NCBI GenBank assembly: GCA_963850605.1
Contig: CAWKLX010000002.1
Coordinates: 124,001 to 188,000 of the forward strand
DNA length: 64,000 nt
Direction of reading: 5' to 3'
DNA from: BOG-908 sp963850605
GTDB taxonomy: Bacteria > Pseudomonadota > Alphaproteobacteria > Acetobacterales > Acetobacteraceae
Under the pieces are notes generated by a model. It searched no databases, was not told the DNA's origin, and worked only from the letters and a program-made list of their open reading frames with translations. Positions 19,726-28,262 of this stretch are shown here, one piece after another; within the stretch, counting starts at the first letter, position 1; every line of letters begins with the position of its first letter. Both the position numbers and the translations under genes were made by a program.

Positions 19726-20210
19726 GCCGGCACCTGGGCGGCGGCATGGGCCGGGGCCGCCCCCGGCAGCGTCAATTTGAGAATACGGGCGCGGGCGCGG
19801 GCCTCTGTCCGGCGGCGTTCTGCAGCCGCCGGCTCCCAGATCTGGAACGTACGGCCCAGGCCCATGAAGGTGATCGTGTCGGTGATCCCCGCATGCTGCA
19901 ACAGCGGTTCGGCCAACACGATGCGCCCTTCCTTGTCGGTCTCGACGGGATAGGCGTCGGCATACAGCACGCTGGCCAGGTCGTCGTGGTCCTCGCCGAA
20001 CACGTTCATCTGACGCAGCGGCGCGGCCAATTCGTCGAACGCGGCGGCGGGCCAGCCTTCGATGCAGGGATGGCCGTGCGAGACACGCAGCACCAACGGC
20101 ACCACCCCCTCCGGCGCCAAACCACGCAGGGCGGCGCGGAAGCCGGCCGGGATGGAAACCCGGCCTTTCGCGTCGATCCTGTTGGTGTGAGTGCCCAGAA
20201 AATGGCTCAT
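19722..20210 (-). CDS. mraZ: transcriptional regulator MraZ
   Basis: AbrB-like regulator that binds repeats upstream of its own operon. Starting at the ATG at 20210 it has 162 residues beginning MSHFLGTHTNRIDAKGR, the standard MraZ N-terminus. Both DxxxR motifs of the tandem domains are present (DAKGR and DKEGR). A longer frame extends upstream to 20384 but lacks MraZ similarity and would run through the repeats. The repeats at 20281-20320 suggest self-regulation of the entire dcw operon. Confidence 0.96.
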   Translation of the reverse strand: MSHFLGTHTNRIDAKGRVSIPAGFRAALRGLAPEGVVPLVLRVSHGHPCIEGWPAAAFDELAAPLRQMNVFGEDHDDLASVLYADAYPVETDKEGRIVLAEPLLQHAGITDTITFMGLGRTFQIWEPAAAERRRTEARARARILKLTLPGAAPAHAAAQVPA

Positions 20211-20280
20211 CGACGCTGGCGTGGGGTCCCCTCCCGCCCTTGCCGACCGCCCGGCCATGCTGTGGACGGACGGTTGAGCT

Positions 20281-20320
20281 TGGGATGACATGGGATAACA
20301 TGGGCGACACTGGGCGTCAA
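20281..20320. promoter_or_regulatory. MraZ-binding repeats (four TGGG units at 10-bp spacing)
   Basis: On the plus strand four units start exactly 10 bases apart: TGGGATGACA, TGGGATAACA, TGGGCGACAC and TGGGCGTCAA. Direct TGGGN repeats with 5-base spacers upstream of mraZ are the known MraZ operator in E. coli. Here they lie about 70 bases before the mraZ start codon. On the mraZ coding strand they read as CCCA. Binding is inferred, not shown. Confidence 0.85.
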
Positions 20321-20487
20321 AGGGAATGCGCGATTTTAGCCCGTTTCTCAACGCGCTTACCCGTTGATAAACAAGGCTTTTCACAAAGCGCGCAAAACCA
20401 GGAAAGGTTAACGCCAGAGCCGATCAGTATTCATGTTTCGTTCTTGTGGACAAATGTGTGGGCGAATATCCGCGCGATAGGGGAGGA

Positions 20488-20886
20488 TGCCAGACGGCCT
20501 GTAAGCCGGGTTCTGTCCGCGCCTTTCGGCGTCCGACGACCATTCCTCTGGGACGCGCGTCACCGCGCGCCTCACGCGACCAACCCGGGCGGCGGGGCGG
20601 GAATGCCCCCGGACGCGCTTGCGCCGTCCGGCCGCCCCTATTCGGTCTTGCTCCCGGTGGGGTTTACCCTGCCGCCCCTGTCACCAGGGGCGCGGTGCGC
20701 TCTTGCCGCACCGTTTCACCCTTGCCGTCAGGCTCATGGTTTCCCACGCGCGATCGGGCGGTTTGTTTTCTGTGGCACTTTCCCTGGGGTCGCCCCCGCC
20801 GGCCGTTAGCCGGCACCGTATTCCCGTGGAGCCCGGACTTTCCTCCACCCTCTTACAAAAGCAGCGGTCGTCCAGCCGTCTGGCCG
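20488..20886 (-). ncRNA. rnpB: RNase P RNA (class A)
   Basis: Catalytic RNA of RNase P, which removes 5' leaders of tRNA precursors. On the minus strand the 5' end carries the universal GGAGGAAAGTCCGGGCTCC block (complement of 20827-20847) and the 3' end carries GACAGAACCCGGCTTA. The ends pair: CCAGACGGC near 20883-20875 with GCCGTCTGG near 20498-20490 form helix P1. Conserved internal blocks such as AAGGGTGAAA and GAGCAAGACC are also present. The roughly 400-base length fits. Exact ends are approximate by a few bases. Confidence 0.95.
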
Positions 20887-20996
20887 GGCGGTTGTGGCGG
20901 GCTAGGTGCCGTCAGGCAAGCGTTTCGTGCAGCTTGTGGACGCTTGGCTTACCGACCGCTCCGCGCCTGACTGGGCGACGAAGCTCGATGACCACA

Positions 20997-21686
20997 CTAC
21001 GTATAACGTAAGCGGACCATGGCCACGCGAACGGCAGCCAGGCGATTTCTCGTCAAAACGTCTGCTTGGCCGTCGATGCTGCCAGCGCACCAATGACGCT
21101 GAAACGCACGCAAGACCGTGGCCTCCTCCAAATCCGGATCATATCCAATAGCGGTGAGCGCAGCGCGAACGTCCACGGCAGGCGGTTCGTCCGGGTCAGG
21201 CCAAACACCAATCCCGTCCGCGGCCAAACCATGCCAATCGAACAACTCCCCCGGATCCTGCTTGCGGTTCGGCGCCACGTCGCTGTGCCCCACCACGTTG
21301 CGCGCCGGTATCGCATGGCGCGACAAAATGCCCAGGCACAGATCGCGCACCGCCGCCATCTGCGCCGGCGGAAACGGACGATACCCCCATTCATGGCCCG
21401 GATTGACGATCTCGATCCCGACGGACGTGTCGTTCAGCCCACGCACCCCGCGCCAATACGACACGCCCGCATGCTGCGCGCGCAGATGCTCGGGAACCAG
21501 CCGCGCCACGGTGCCATCCTCATCGACCACGTAATGCGACGACACTTGCGAAGCCGGGTCGCGCAGCCGGTCGATGGCCGCCTGCGCGGTCTGCATGCCC
21601 GTATAGTGCAACATCAGCACGTCGATGCTGGACGCCCCGCCCGGCCGCTCGCCGACATTCGGGCTGGGCAGCTCGACGATGTTCAA
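20997..21686 (-). CDS. N-acetylmuramoyl-L-alanine amidase (amidase_2) with PG-binding domain
   Basis: Zinc amidase that cuts the bond between MurNAc and L-alanine, for peptidoglycan turnover. The 229 residues begin without an evident signal peptide. The zinc ligand H27 lies in VLMLHYTGM, and VGHSDVAPNRKQDPGELFDW supplies the second histidine and the aspartate. SVGIEIVNPGHEW is the conserved middle strand. The C-terminal 60 residues (VRAALTAIGYDPDLE onward) look like a small peptidoglycan-binding domain, the AmiD/AmpD-like arrangement. Its start overlaps the djlA stop, so the two are cotranscribed. Confidence 0.9.
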   Translation of the reverse strand: MNIVELPSPNVGERPGGASSIDVLMLHYTGMQTAQAAIDRLRDPASQVSSHYVVDEDGTVARLVPEHLRAQHAGVSYWRGVRGLNDTSVGIEIVNPGHEWGYRPFPPAQMAAVRDLCLGILSRHAIPARNVVGHSDVAPNRKQDPGELFDWHGLAADGIGVWPDPDEPPAVDVRAALTAIGYDPDLEEATVLRAFQRHWCAGSIDGQADVLTRNRLAAVRVAMVRLRYT

Positions 21687-22484
21687 AGCCCGCGCTCGCG
21701 TTTCACCCGGTCCCAGGCCGCGTTGATCCGCGCCACTTTTTCAGTTGCGCGTGCGATGAATTCGGGCGGCACCCCACGGGAGGCCAAGCCGTCCGGATGA
21801 TTGTCGCGCATCAGTTGTTTCCACGCGGCGCGCACCGCCTCGTCGCTCGCACTGGCTGCTACGCCCAGCACGGCATAGGCGTCCGGCTCCCCCTCGGCCG
21901 GCCGGGCGGTGCCGCCGCGCACCCGGTCCCAGGCGCGACTGTCCAAACCGAAGCCGCGCGCGCAAGCGGCTAAAAAATCGAGTTCCTTCGCGTTCACCGG
22001 TCCATCGGCGCGCGCGATGCCGAACAGGCCGGCCAGCACATCTTCCAGCACGCCGCGGCTATCAGCGAAACTCTCGCCGAGTTGCGGTCGCATACGGCGC
22101 GAAACCGTCCGACGCATCGCGCGCCTGGTCGAACAGGCGTCCCACTTCGCGCGCGTTTTCGGGGGGCACGCGGAAATGCCGTTTGAACCCGTCGATCTCG
22201 GCGCGCGAGACCGGGCCATCGCATTTCGCCAGCTTGGCCGAGAGCGCCACCACCGACATGGCGAAAACCTGCTCACGCGGCACGAACAGCGCGGCTATTC
22301 GGGCTGGGTGAAATTGCGCCGCGTCCGGCAGGCCGCGCATCAGCCCGCGGCCCAGCCGGCCAATGGTGCGCGGCATGGCGCCGTTATCGGCCGCATGGCC
22401 CAGTGCCGCACCGACCACCGCGCCGGGTGGCCCGCCCATCGCAAACCCGGCGACCCCGCCCAGCAGCTTGCCCCAGTAGCTCAC
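21683..22484 (-). CDS. DjlA-like TerB/J-domain protein (one frameshift)
   Basis: Membrane-anchored co-chaperone-like protein. From a GTG at 22484 with a GGAG site, the N-terminus SYWGKLLGGVAGFAMGGPPG is the glycine-rich membrane segment of DjlA-type proteins, followed by a TerB-like helical domain (VVALSAKLAKCDGPVSRAEI and LFGIARADGPVNAKELDFL) and a C-terminal J domain (DAYAVLGVAASASDEAVRAA with the HPD motif in RDNHPDGLAS). One extra base near 22085 splits the gene; 802 bases is one more than a multiple of three, so the repaired protein has 266 residues. It likely acts with DnaK at the inner membrane. Confidence 0.85.
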
Positions 22485-22628
22485 GTGCTGCTCCGGCCGG
22501 CCGATGCGAGACGAAGCGCGATCATGTGAGGACGCGGCCCATGCCTTGTGCTCTACCATACCGACATTGACAGGGACAGAACGCGGCGCCTGGTACGCCG
22601 TGCTCGATCAGCCTGCGGATTGGGGAGC

Positions 22629-25600
22629 ATGACGCGATCGCCTGACCTCCCGAAGCCGGTCCAGGCAGTGGCACTTGGCCCGGCCGTGCCCTGGGCGGGT
22701 GCCGGCGATGCCACGGTGCGACGGCATCGTGCCGGGATAGCGCTGCTGGCCGGGGTGGCGCTGCTCCTATCCGCCATCTGGGCTGTACCGCCACTGCTCG
22801 ACTGGGGACGTTTCCGGGGAACCATTGCGGCGGTAGCCGCCGTCAGGCTGGGCCGCCCCGTCAGTATCGGCGGGGAGGTCACCCTGCGCCTGCTGCCCCG
22901 CGTGGTGCTGACCGCGGCCGACGTGACACTGCCCGACCAGGGCGACGGTATCTCGGCCAGGATCGCCTCGCTTCGGCTGGAGGTGGCGCTGATCCCCTTG
23001 CTGACAGGTCGGCTGGCGCCCCGCGACCTGGTGCTCGGAACCCCGGTGCTCCGCATTCCGTGGCCGCTGCCGGAGACGCTGGCATCCCCCACCCGCCCCC
23101 GCGTGCCGCGGGCCTTTGCCGCCCACTTGGATAACGGCACGCTGGTCGTCGGCGGCGCGCGGATCGACGGAATCACCGCCGCGCTGCATAGCGGGCCGGA
23201 GGGATCTGCCGGCTTCGGTGCCGCCCAGGCAGAGTTGGGCGCGCCAGGGTTTGGGGCAGAGGGTTTCGCGGCCTTCGCCGGGCGGAGCTGGCGGTTCACC
23301 AGTGCGCTCGGTGCGCCGGACGCTGACGGGGTTTCGGCGCTCGATCTCTCGGTGAGCGGGCAGGGACAGGCCGCGCGGACCGACGCGACGGTTCAGGGCA
23401 CGTTATCGGAGGGCGTACTGCAAGGGCGTCTGGTGGCCGGCGGACCGGACCTGTCTTTGCTGCTGCCCGCCGCCCCTCTGGCGTGGCGGGCGGAGGCTGG
23501 TTTCGTGGCCGACGGCGCCCAAATCACCGCCCCTTCGCTCAGCCTGTCGCTGGGCGGCTCGCCCGCCGACGGCGCCTTCACCCTCGGCCTGACCCGGCCT
23601 GCGCGGCTCCAGGGACGGCTGCACGCCGCCAATATCGACCTCGACGGGTGGGTGGGGAACCTGCCGGCCCGGTTCGCCGCCAGCCGCGCGGCGCTGCCAC
23701 CGGTGCGTGGCGACGTTGCACTGTCGGCGGACCAGGCAAGGCTGCTGGGACGCAGCCTGACCGGGGTGCGCGCGACAGTCGCCTTCGACGGCTCGTCGCT
23801 CGCGCTGCGCAACGGCGTGGCTGGGCTGCCCGGCCAGGCCCAGCTTGCACTTTCGGGCGCAGTCACCGCCCGGGATGACGGCCTGCACCTGAACGGTCCC
23901 GCCACCTTGGACGCCCCCTCTTTGCGGACAACCCTGGCCTGGTTGCGGCCACTCGCGCCGGCGCTGGCCGATGCTCTTCCCGCGGGCGTGCTGGCGCAGG
24001 CAAGGTTGGCGGGGACAGTCGAGGTCGGGCCGCACGGCGGTTCGGTCTCTGGCCTGTCCGGCGAAATCGACGGCGGTGAAGTGGCCGGCGGACTGGGCGC
24101 TGATCTCGGTCCGCACCCGCATCTGGGCTTGGGCCTGACATTGAGCCGGCTTAACCTCGATAACTGGTTTGCAACGCTATGGCCGCCGCAATCGCCCAGC
24201 TTGGCCGGGCTGGGCCGGGTTGCCTCGGGTCTGGAAGCCGACATTCACGTCCGCGCCGACACGGCCGCCTGGCGTGCTCACACCGTGCGCGGCCTCGTCC
24301 TGGATGGTCAAACGGGGCCCGGGGGTCTGGCGGTCCAAACCGCGATGTTCGACACCGACGACGCCCACGTCGTGGTCAAAGGCAGCATAACGACAGATGG
24401 GACCGTTTCGGGCGGGGCGGTTCACATCACCGCTTCCGGGGGAGCGGGCCTGGCGCCTTGGTTGCCGGAGAGGTGGCGGTGGACCGGGCCAGCCTGGCAG
24501 GGCGCGGCCAGCCTGAACGCCGCCCTGTCCGGCCCTGCGCACGATATCGCCGTGCAGCTGCGCGCCGATTCCGGCGACCTGGTGCTGGAAGCGGATGGCC
24601 GCACCGACCCAGACGCGGGTCGGGCGGCCGGCTCCCTGACCCTTCGCCACCCTGGCGCGCCGCGCATACTGGCGACCCTGGGTGTGCCCGCGGCGGAACA
24701 ATGGCTCGGCACCGGCTCGCTCGCGCTGCGTGCGCAGGTCGCGATCACGCCGGCCCGAATCGCGGTCGAGGATTTCGACCTCCGGGCCGCCGACCTGGGG
24801 CTTGGCGGCCATCTGGCGCTGGACCGGTCGGCAGCCGAACCCTCCTGGACCGGAGCGCTCGCCGCTACCCACCTGGCCATCCCGGACCTCAACCAGATTG
24901 CGGCGGCATCGCTGGCGACGGCAGGTGACTGGAACGCACACATCGACCTGACAGCGGCAGAACTTGGAGTGGGCGGCCGAACGATGGCGCACGCCGTTGC
25001 CGGTACTCTCGCGTTCGCGCATGGCGCCGGCCTGTTCGACATCTCGCATGCGGACGCATTTGGGGGTCAGGCCAATGGACAGATCGCGTTCGATCTGGGG
25101 CGCGGCCGGCCAGCCTTGGCCGCACGCGCTTGGCTGATCGGTGCCGAGGCGGCGCAACTGGCGCCTGGACTGCCCGTGGAAGCCAAGACAGGCCGGGCAG
25201 ACGTCCATGCCGACCTTGCCGACGATATGGAGGCCAAATGGCCCGGCGGACTGTCCGGGCAGGCCGATATCGCTTTACACGGCCTTACCCTGACCGGGTT
25301 CGACCTGGCCAAAACCGGAGACGCGCTGGCCCAACACGGCCCTGCAGCCAGGGTGGCCTTGACGCACGCGCTGTCACAAGGCGAAACGGCCGGGATGTCG
25401 GGAACGCTCGCCGCCAGTTTTGCACACGGCAGAGCGGTGCTCGCTTCTGGGCGGCTCACCTCGGAGGATGGGGAGGTGGACGTCACGGGATCGGCCGACC
25501 TTGCGGCACGCAGCCTCGATCTGCTGTTCGGCCTCCAGCCGGACGGTGTGGCGGTGCCGGGTATCGGGGTCAGGCTAACCGGGCCCTGGATAGCGGCGCG

Positions 25601-25658
25601 CGCGCAGCCCTTGACCGCACAGCCCGCCCCACACCCAAGACACGCCCGCACGCGGTAG
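22629..25658 (+). CDS. AsmA-family protein
   Basis: Large envelope protein of the AsmA group, relatives of which bridge inner and outer membrane or affect outer-membrane assembly and lipid transport. From the ATG at 22629 it has 1009 residues: a membrane anchor (HRAGIALLAGVALLLSAIWA) at about 40-60, then the AsmA N-terminal domain with RLGRPVSIGGEVTLRLLPRV, and a long beta-rich body ending in an AsmA C-terminal region with IALHGLTLTGFDLAKTGDAL. The stop TAG is part of a 12-bp sequence that matches the end of the repeat at 40076-40906. It is monocistronic and converges on the transglycosylase gene. Confidence 0.85.
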   Translation: MTRSPDLPKPVQAVALGPAVPWAGAGDATVRRHRAGIALLAGVALLLSAIWAVPPLLDWGRFRGTIAAVAAVRLGRPVSIGGEVTLRLLPRVVLTAADVTLPDQGDGISARIASLRLEVALIPLLTGRLAPRDLVLGTPVLRIPWPLPETLASPTRPRVPRAFAAHLDNGTLVVGGARIDGITAALHSGPEGSAGFGAAQAELGAPGFGAEGFAAFAGRSWRFTSALGAPDADGVSALDLSVSGQGQAARTDATVQGTLSEGVLQGRLVAGGPDLSLLLPAAPLAWRAEAGFVADGAQITAPSLSLSLGGSPADGAFTLGLTRPARLQGRLHAANIDLDGWVGNLPARFAASRAALPPVRGDVALSADQARLLGRSLTGVRATVAFDGSSLALRNGVAGLPGQAQLALSGAVTARDDGLHLNGPATLDAPSLRTTLAWLRPLAPALADALPAGVLAQARLAGTVEVGPHGGSVSGLSGEIDGGEVAGGLGADLGPHPHLGLGLTLSRLNLDNWFATLWPPQSPSLAGLGRVASGLEADIHVRADTAAWRAHTVRGLVLDGQTGPGGLAVQTAMFDTDDAHVVVKGSITTDGTVSGGAVHITASGGAGLAPWLPERWRWTGPAWQGAASLNAALSGPAHDIAVQLRADSGDLVLEADGRTDPDAGRAAGSLTLRHPGAPRILATLGVPAAEQWLGTGSLALRAQVAITPARIAVEDFDLRAADLGLGGHLALDRSAAEPSWTGALAATHLAIPDLNQIAAASLATAGDWNAHIDLTAAELGVGGRTMAHAVAGTLAFAHGAGLFDISHADAFGGQANGQIAFDLGRGRPALAARAWLIGAEAAQLAPGLPVEAKTGRADVHADLADDMEAKWPGGLSGQADIALHGLTLTGFDLAKTGDALAQHGPAARVALTHALSQGETAGMSGTLAASFAHGRAVLASGRLTSEDGEVDVTGSADLAARSLDLLFGLQPDGVAVPGIGVRLTGPWIAARAQPLTAQPAPHPRHARTR

Positions 25659-25667
25659 AGCATCATC
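25656..25667 (-). repeat. end of 105-bp repeat family, solo 12-bp site
   Basis: TAGAGCATCATC is identical over 12 bases to the reverse complement of the right end of the repeat copy at 40802-40906. Its first three bases are the stop codon of the AsmA-family gene. The rest of the repeat is absent, so this could be a relic or coincidence. Confidence 0.35.
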
Positions 25668-26309
25668 TCAGTTCGCCAGGCGCGGCTTCTGTGTTCGCCG
25701 TACGCGCTCCACGCTGTCCCGATAGGGGGTGAGCAAAGACGGGGTCGCCGAGTGATACAGGCCGGATGCCTCACCCCAGCCATGGCCGGACGCATGCAGG
25801 CTGGCCAGCAGACGGGCGGCATAATCGGCGTTCAACGCCGGATTGAACGCCTCCTCCAGGCTGGCAAAGGCGCGCGGATGCATGCGCAAATCGATTTGCG
25901 CGCAGCCAATATCGACGTAGCGGGCGCCGCTCGCCAGACGGCGCTGCGTCTCGGCGACGGCCGCTGCACGCGTGTCGAAGAACAGGGACTCTCCGTCCGC
26001 GTTCACGCTCCACGGCCAGGGCTGGCGGTCGCCGGTTACCGGCAGAGGCCGCCCGGTCTCCACCCGCGCCACCGCCTCCAGAAGCCCGGGCGGAATCCTC
26101 TGACGCGCGGCGGCTTCGGCGATGGCGCCCAGGCACAGGGCCGATTGGCGCGCCATCCAGGACCGCCGCGCCGCCGGCAGCACACCGCGCGGCAGGACTG
26201 TGTCCCCCAAGATCGCGTGGCCGGTCGGGGCAGCCGCAGCCGCAAGCAGCACGGCGGCCGCCAGGGCAGCCGTGCGCAAAACATCAGTTCTGATCCGGCT
26301 TCTCATCAT
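25668..26309 (-). CDS. periplasmic lytic transglycosylase-like protein
   Basis: Probable murein-degrading enzyme of the SLT fold. From the ATG at 26309 it has 213 residues with a signal peptide (LRTAALAAAVLLAAAAAPTGHA). The catalytic region is LLEAVARVETGRPLP, with E in the place of the transglycosylase glutamate, followed by WSVNADGESLFFDT and YVDIGCAQIDLRMHPRAF, the substrate groove segments of a shorter SLT type that has YVDIGCxQIN. It overlaps the small gene upstream by about 26 bases, indicating coupling. An internal ATG at 26306 is an equal alternative start. Confidence 0.8.
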   Translation of the reverse strand: MMRSRIRTDVLRTAALAAAVLLAAAAAPTGHAILGDTVLPRGVLPAARRSWMARQSALCLGAIAEAAARQRIPPGLLEAVARVETGRPLPVTGDRQPWPWSVNADGESLFFDTRAAAVAETQRRLASGARYVDIGCAQIDLRMHPRAFASLEEAFNPALNADYAARLLASLHASGHGWGEASGLYHSATPSLLTPYRDSVERVRRTQKPRLAN

Positions 26310-26451
26310 AGACGGCATAGGCCAGACGCAGGAGCCGTGCCGCCGGCCGGTGCAGCCCCGCGCGATCGGCATCCGCAGCCAGGCTGAGAATGCGGTCGGC
26401 CAGCATCAGCGGGCTGACAGTTGGCATGGCGAATTCGGTGGTGGACAACAT
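26284..26451 (-). CDS. small conserved-looking protein of unknown function
   Basis: A 55-residue frame from the ATG at 26451 (MLSTTEFAMPTVSPLMLADR) to a stop inside the start of the transglycosylase gene. It is rich in Ala/Leu and probably helical (ADRILSLAADADRAGLHR). No known domain is recognised. It sits between a ribbon-helix-helix gene and the transglycosylase with overlaps or tight spacing, so it is probably translated as part of that operon. A start further up at 26511 is possible and would overlap the RHH gene. Confidence 0.5.
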   Translation of the reverse strand: MLSTTEFAMPTVSPLMLADRILSLAADADRAGLHRPAARLLRLAYAVYDEKPDQN

Positions 26452-26507
26452 GGCGATTTCTCCGCGCGGTCGAACCCGGTTTTGGGTGGGCCGACTGTGC
26501 AGTACGC

Positions 26508-26744
26508 TCATTGCGCAATGATTAACGTCGCGGGATCGATTCGACCCGCTTCCGCCAGCGCGTAAACCCGCAACGCCGACGCGAGCGGATGACCGTCTGC
26601 CCGGTCACGATCGATGCGGGCGACCAGCGCCGCAAGGCTGGCACCCGCGCGGGCCGCCGACGCCTCGAGCACGACCCAGAAATCAGGTTCTAGCGCCACG
26701 CTCGTGCGATGCCCGGCCAGCGCAAAACTGCGTTTCGTCAGCAC
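26508..26744 (-). CDS. ribbon-helix-helix domain protein
   Basis: A 78-residue protein that fits the RHH_4-type family: a short basic strand (TKRSFALAGHRTSVAL), then EPDFWVVLEASAARAGASL and ALVARIDRDRA helices. Members are probably DNA-binding, but their targets are unknown. It follows queG with a 7-base overlap (queG stop 26738-26740) and leads into the small gene and the transglycosylase, so it may be part of the queF-queG transcript. Length and composition match the family. Confidence 0.75.
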   Translation of the reverse strand: MLTKRSFALAGHRTSVALEPDFWVVLEASAARAGASLAALVARIDRDRADGHPLASALRVYALAEAGRIDPATLIIAQ

Positions 26745-27781
26745 GCGGCCAACCTTTCACAGGCCCAGGACGCCGCCTCAGAAACCGTCGGATCGGCATC
26801 CCCCGTCAGCGCGGCCGCGACCGGACGGAGCGAAGCGGCCCCGGAATTGCCGATCGCCATCAGCACGTTGCGAACGAAACGGTCGCGTCCGGTACGCTTG
26901 ATCGGGGAACCGGAAAACCGCGCCCGAAATCCTGCGTCGTCCAACCTGGCCAACTCGGCCAGCATCGGCGCGTCCAGGTCGGGCCGTGCGGTGAGCTTCG
27001 CTTGGCGGCCGGCAAGGGCGAATTTGTTCCACGGGCACACCGCCAGGCAGTCGTCGCACCCATAAATCCGGTTGCCGATCGCCGGCCGCAACGCGTGCGG
27101 GATAGGGCCGTGATGCTCGATCGTGAGATAGGAAATACAGCGTGTCGCATCGAGCCGATACGGCGCGGGAAACGCGTCTGTGGGGCAGGCCTGCAGACAT
27201 CGCGTGCAACTGCCGCACGTGCCGCCCGAAGGCGCGCTTGGCTCAAGCACCAAATTCGTGAAAACCTCGCCAAGGAAGAGCCACGATCCATGTTGGCGCG
27301 ACACCAGATTGGTGTGCTTGCCCTGCCAGCCCAGCCCGGCGCGTTCGGCCAATGGTTTCTCCATCACCGGCGCGGTATCGACGAAGACTTTTGCGGCGCC
27401 GCCGAACCGGCTGACAATGAACTGCGCCAAATGCTTCAGCTTGCCGCGTATCACCTCGTGATAGTCACGGTGGCGCGCGTAGACCGAGATGTTGCCGCGG
27501 TCCGGACGGGACAGGCCGGCAAGCGGGTCGCCCTGGGGTGCGTAGCTCAGCCCGAGGGCGATCACCGTGCCCGCCTGCGGCCAGAGTACAGCGGGATCGG
27601 CGCGTTGCTCTGCCCGCTCGGCCAGCCAGCCCATGTCGCCGTGATGGCCGGCAGCCAGGAAGGCGGCCAGGCGGCTGCGCACCTCCGGCCCAAGCCGGGC
27701 CGGCGCGAAACCGACCGCATCGAACCCCAGCGACACAGCATGGTCGCGGATGCGGGCTTCGGGGCGGGTCGCGTCAGCCAC
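26738..27781 (-). CDS. queG: epoxyqueuosine reductase
   Basis: Cobalamin- and iron-sulfur-dependent enzyme that performs the last step of queuosine synthesis on tRNA. From a GTG at 27781, which overlaps the queF stop by 8 bases, it has 347 residues. Two 4Fe-4S motifs are visible (CGSCTRCLQACPTDAF and CDDCLAVCPWNKF). The N-terminal catalytic part has DAVGFAPARLGPE and ERAGLGWQGKHTN, and the C-terminus (RNVLMAIGNSGAASLRPV) is HEAT-like for tRNA binding. Adjacent queF supports the role. Confidence 0.95.
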   Translation of the reverse strand: MADATRPEARIRDHAVSLGFDAVGFAPARLGPEVRSRLAAFLAAGHHGDMGWLAERAEQRADPAVLWPQAGTVIALGLSYAPQGDPLAGLSRPDRGNISVYARHRDYHEVIRGKLKHLAQFIVSRFGGAAKVFVDTAPVMEKPLAERAGLGWQGKHTNLVSRQHGSWLFLGEVFTNLVLEPSAPSGGTCGSCTRCLQACPTDAFPAPYRLDATRCISYLTIEHHGPIPHALRPAIGNRIYGCDDCLAVCPWNKFALAGRQAKLTARPDLDAPMLAELARLDDAGFRARFSGSPIKRTGRDRFVRNVLMAIGNSGAASLRPVAAALTGDADPTVSEAASWACERLAAC

Positions 27782-28226
27782 GGCCGCGATAGGTCGGAAC
27801 GCCTTGGTCGGGAACCCAGATCGCCGCCGGCGGCGCGGCGGACTGCCAGAACACGTCGATGGGAATGCCGCCGCGCGGATACCAGTACGCGCCGATGCGC
27901 AGCCAGACGGGGCTGAGCAGGTCCACCAACCGGTTGGCGATGTGCATGGTACAGGCTTCGTGGAAAGCCCCGTGATTGCGGAAACTGCCCAGGAACAATT
28001 TGAGGGATTTGCTTTCGACCAGCCATTCGCCGGGCACGTAGTCGAGGACGACATGGGCGAAATCGGGCTGACCGGTGATCGGGCAAAGCGAAGTGAATTC
28101 GGGTGCGGTGAAACGGACCAGGTAGTGCTGGCCGGGTGCCGGCGCCGGCACCCGTTCGAGCAGGGCGTCTTCGGGCGTGTTCGGCCAAGGGGTGGGCCGG
28201 CCGAGCTGGGTCGGGGTGTCATTCAT
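27774..28226 (-). CDS. queF: NADPH-dependent 7-cyano-7-deazaguanine reductase
   Basis: T-fold enzyme that reduces preQ0 to preQ1 in queuosine synthesis. From the ATG at 28226 it has 150 residues, the size of the unimodular QueF type. The nucleophile C48 is in SLCPITGQPDFAH with D55 as the proton donor; the QueF NADPH motif is ESKSLKLFLGSFRNH. It is directly coupled to queG by overlap. An upstream in-frame ATG at 28244 is less likely. Confidence 0.95.
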   Translation of the reverse strand: MNDTPTQLGRPTPWPNTPEDALLERVPAPAPGQHYLVRFTAPEFTSLCPITGQPDFAHVVLDYVPGEWLVESKSLKLFLGSFRNHGAFHEACTMHIANRLVDLLSPVWLRIGAYWYPRGGIPIDVFWQSAAPPAAIWVPDQGVPTYRGRG

Positions 28227-28262
28227 GGCGCGCGCGTGTAGCACATTGTCCGCGGTGACGCG

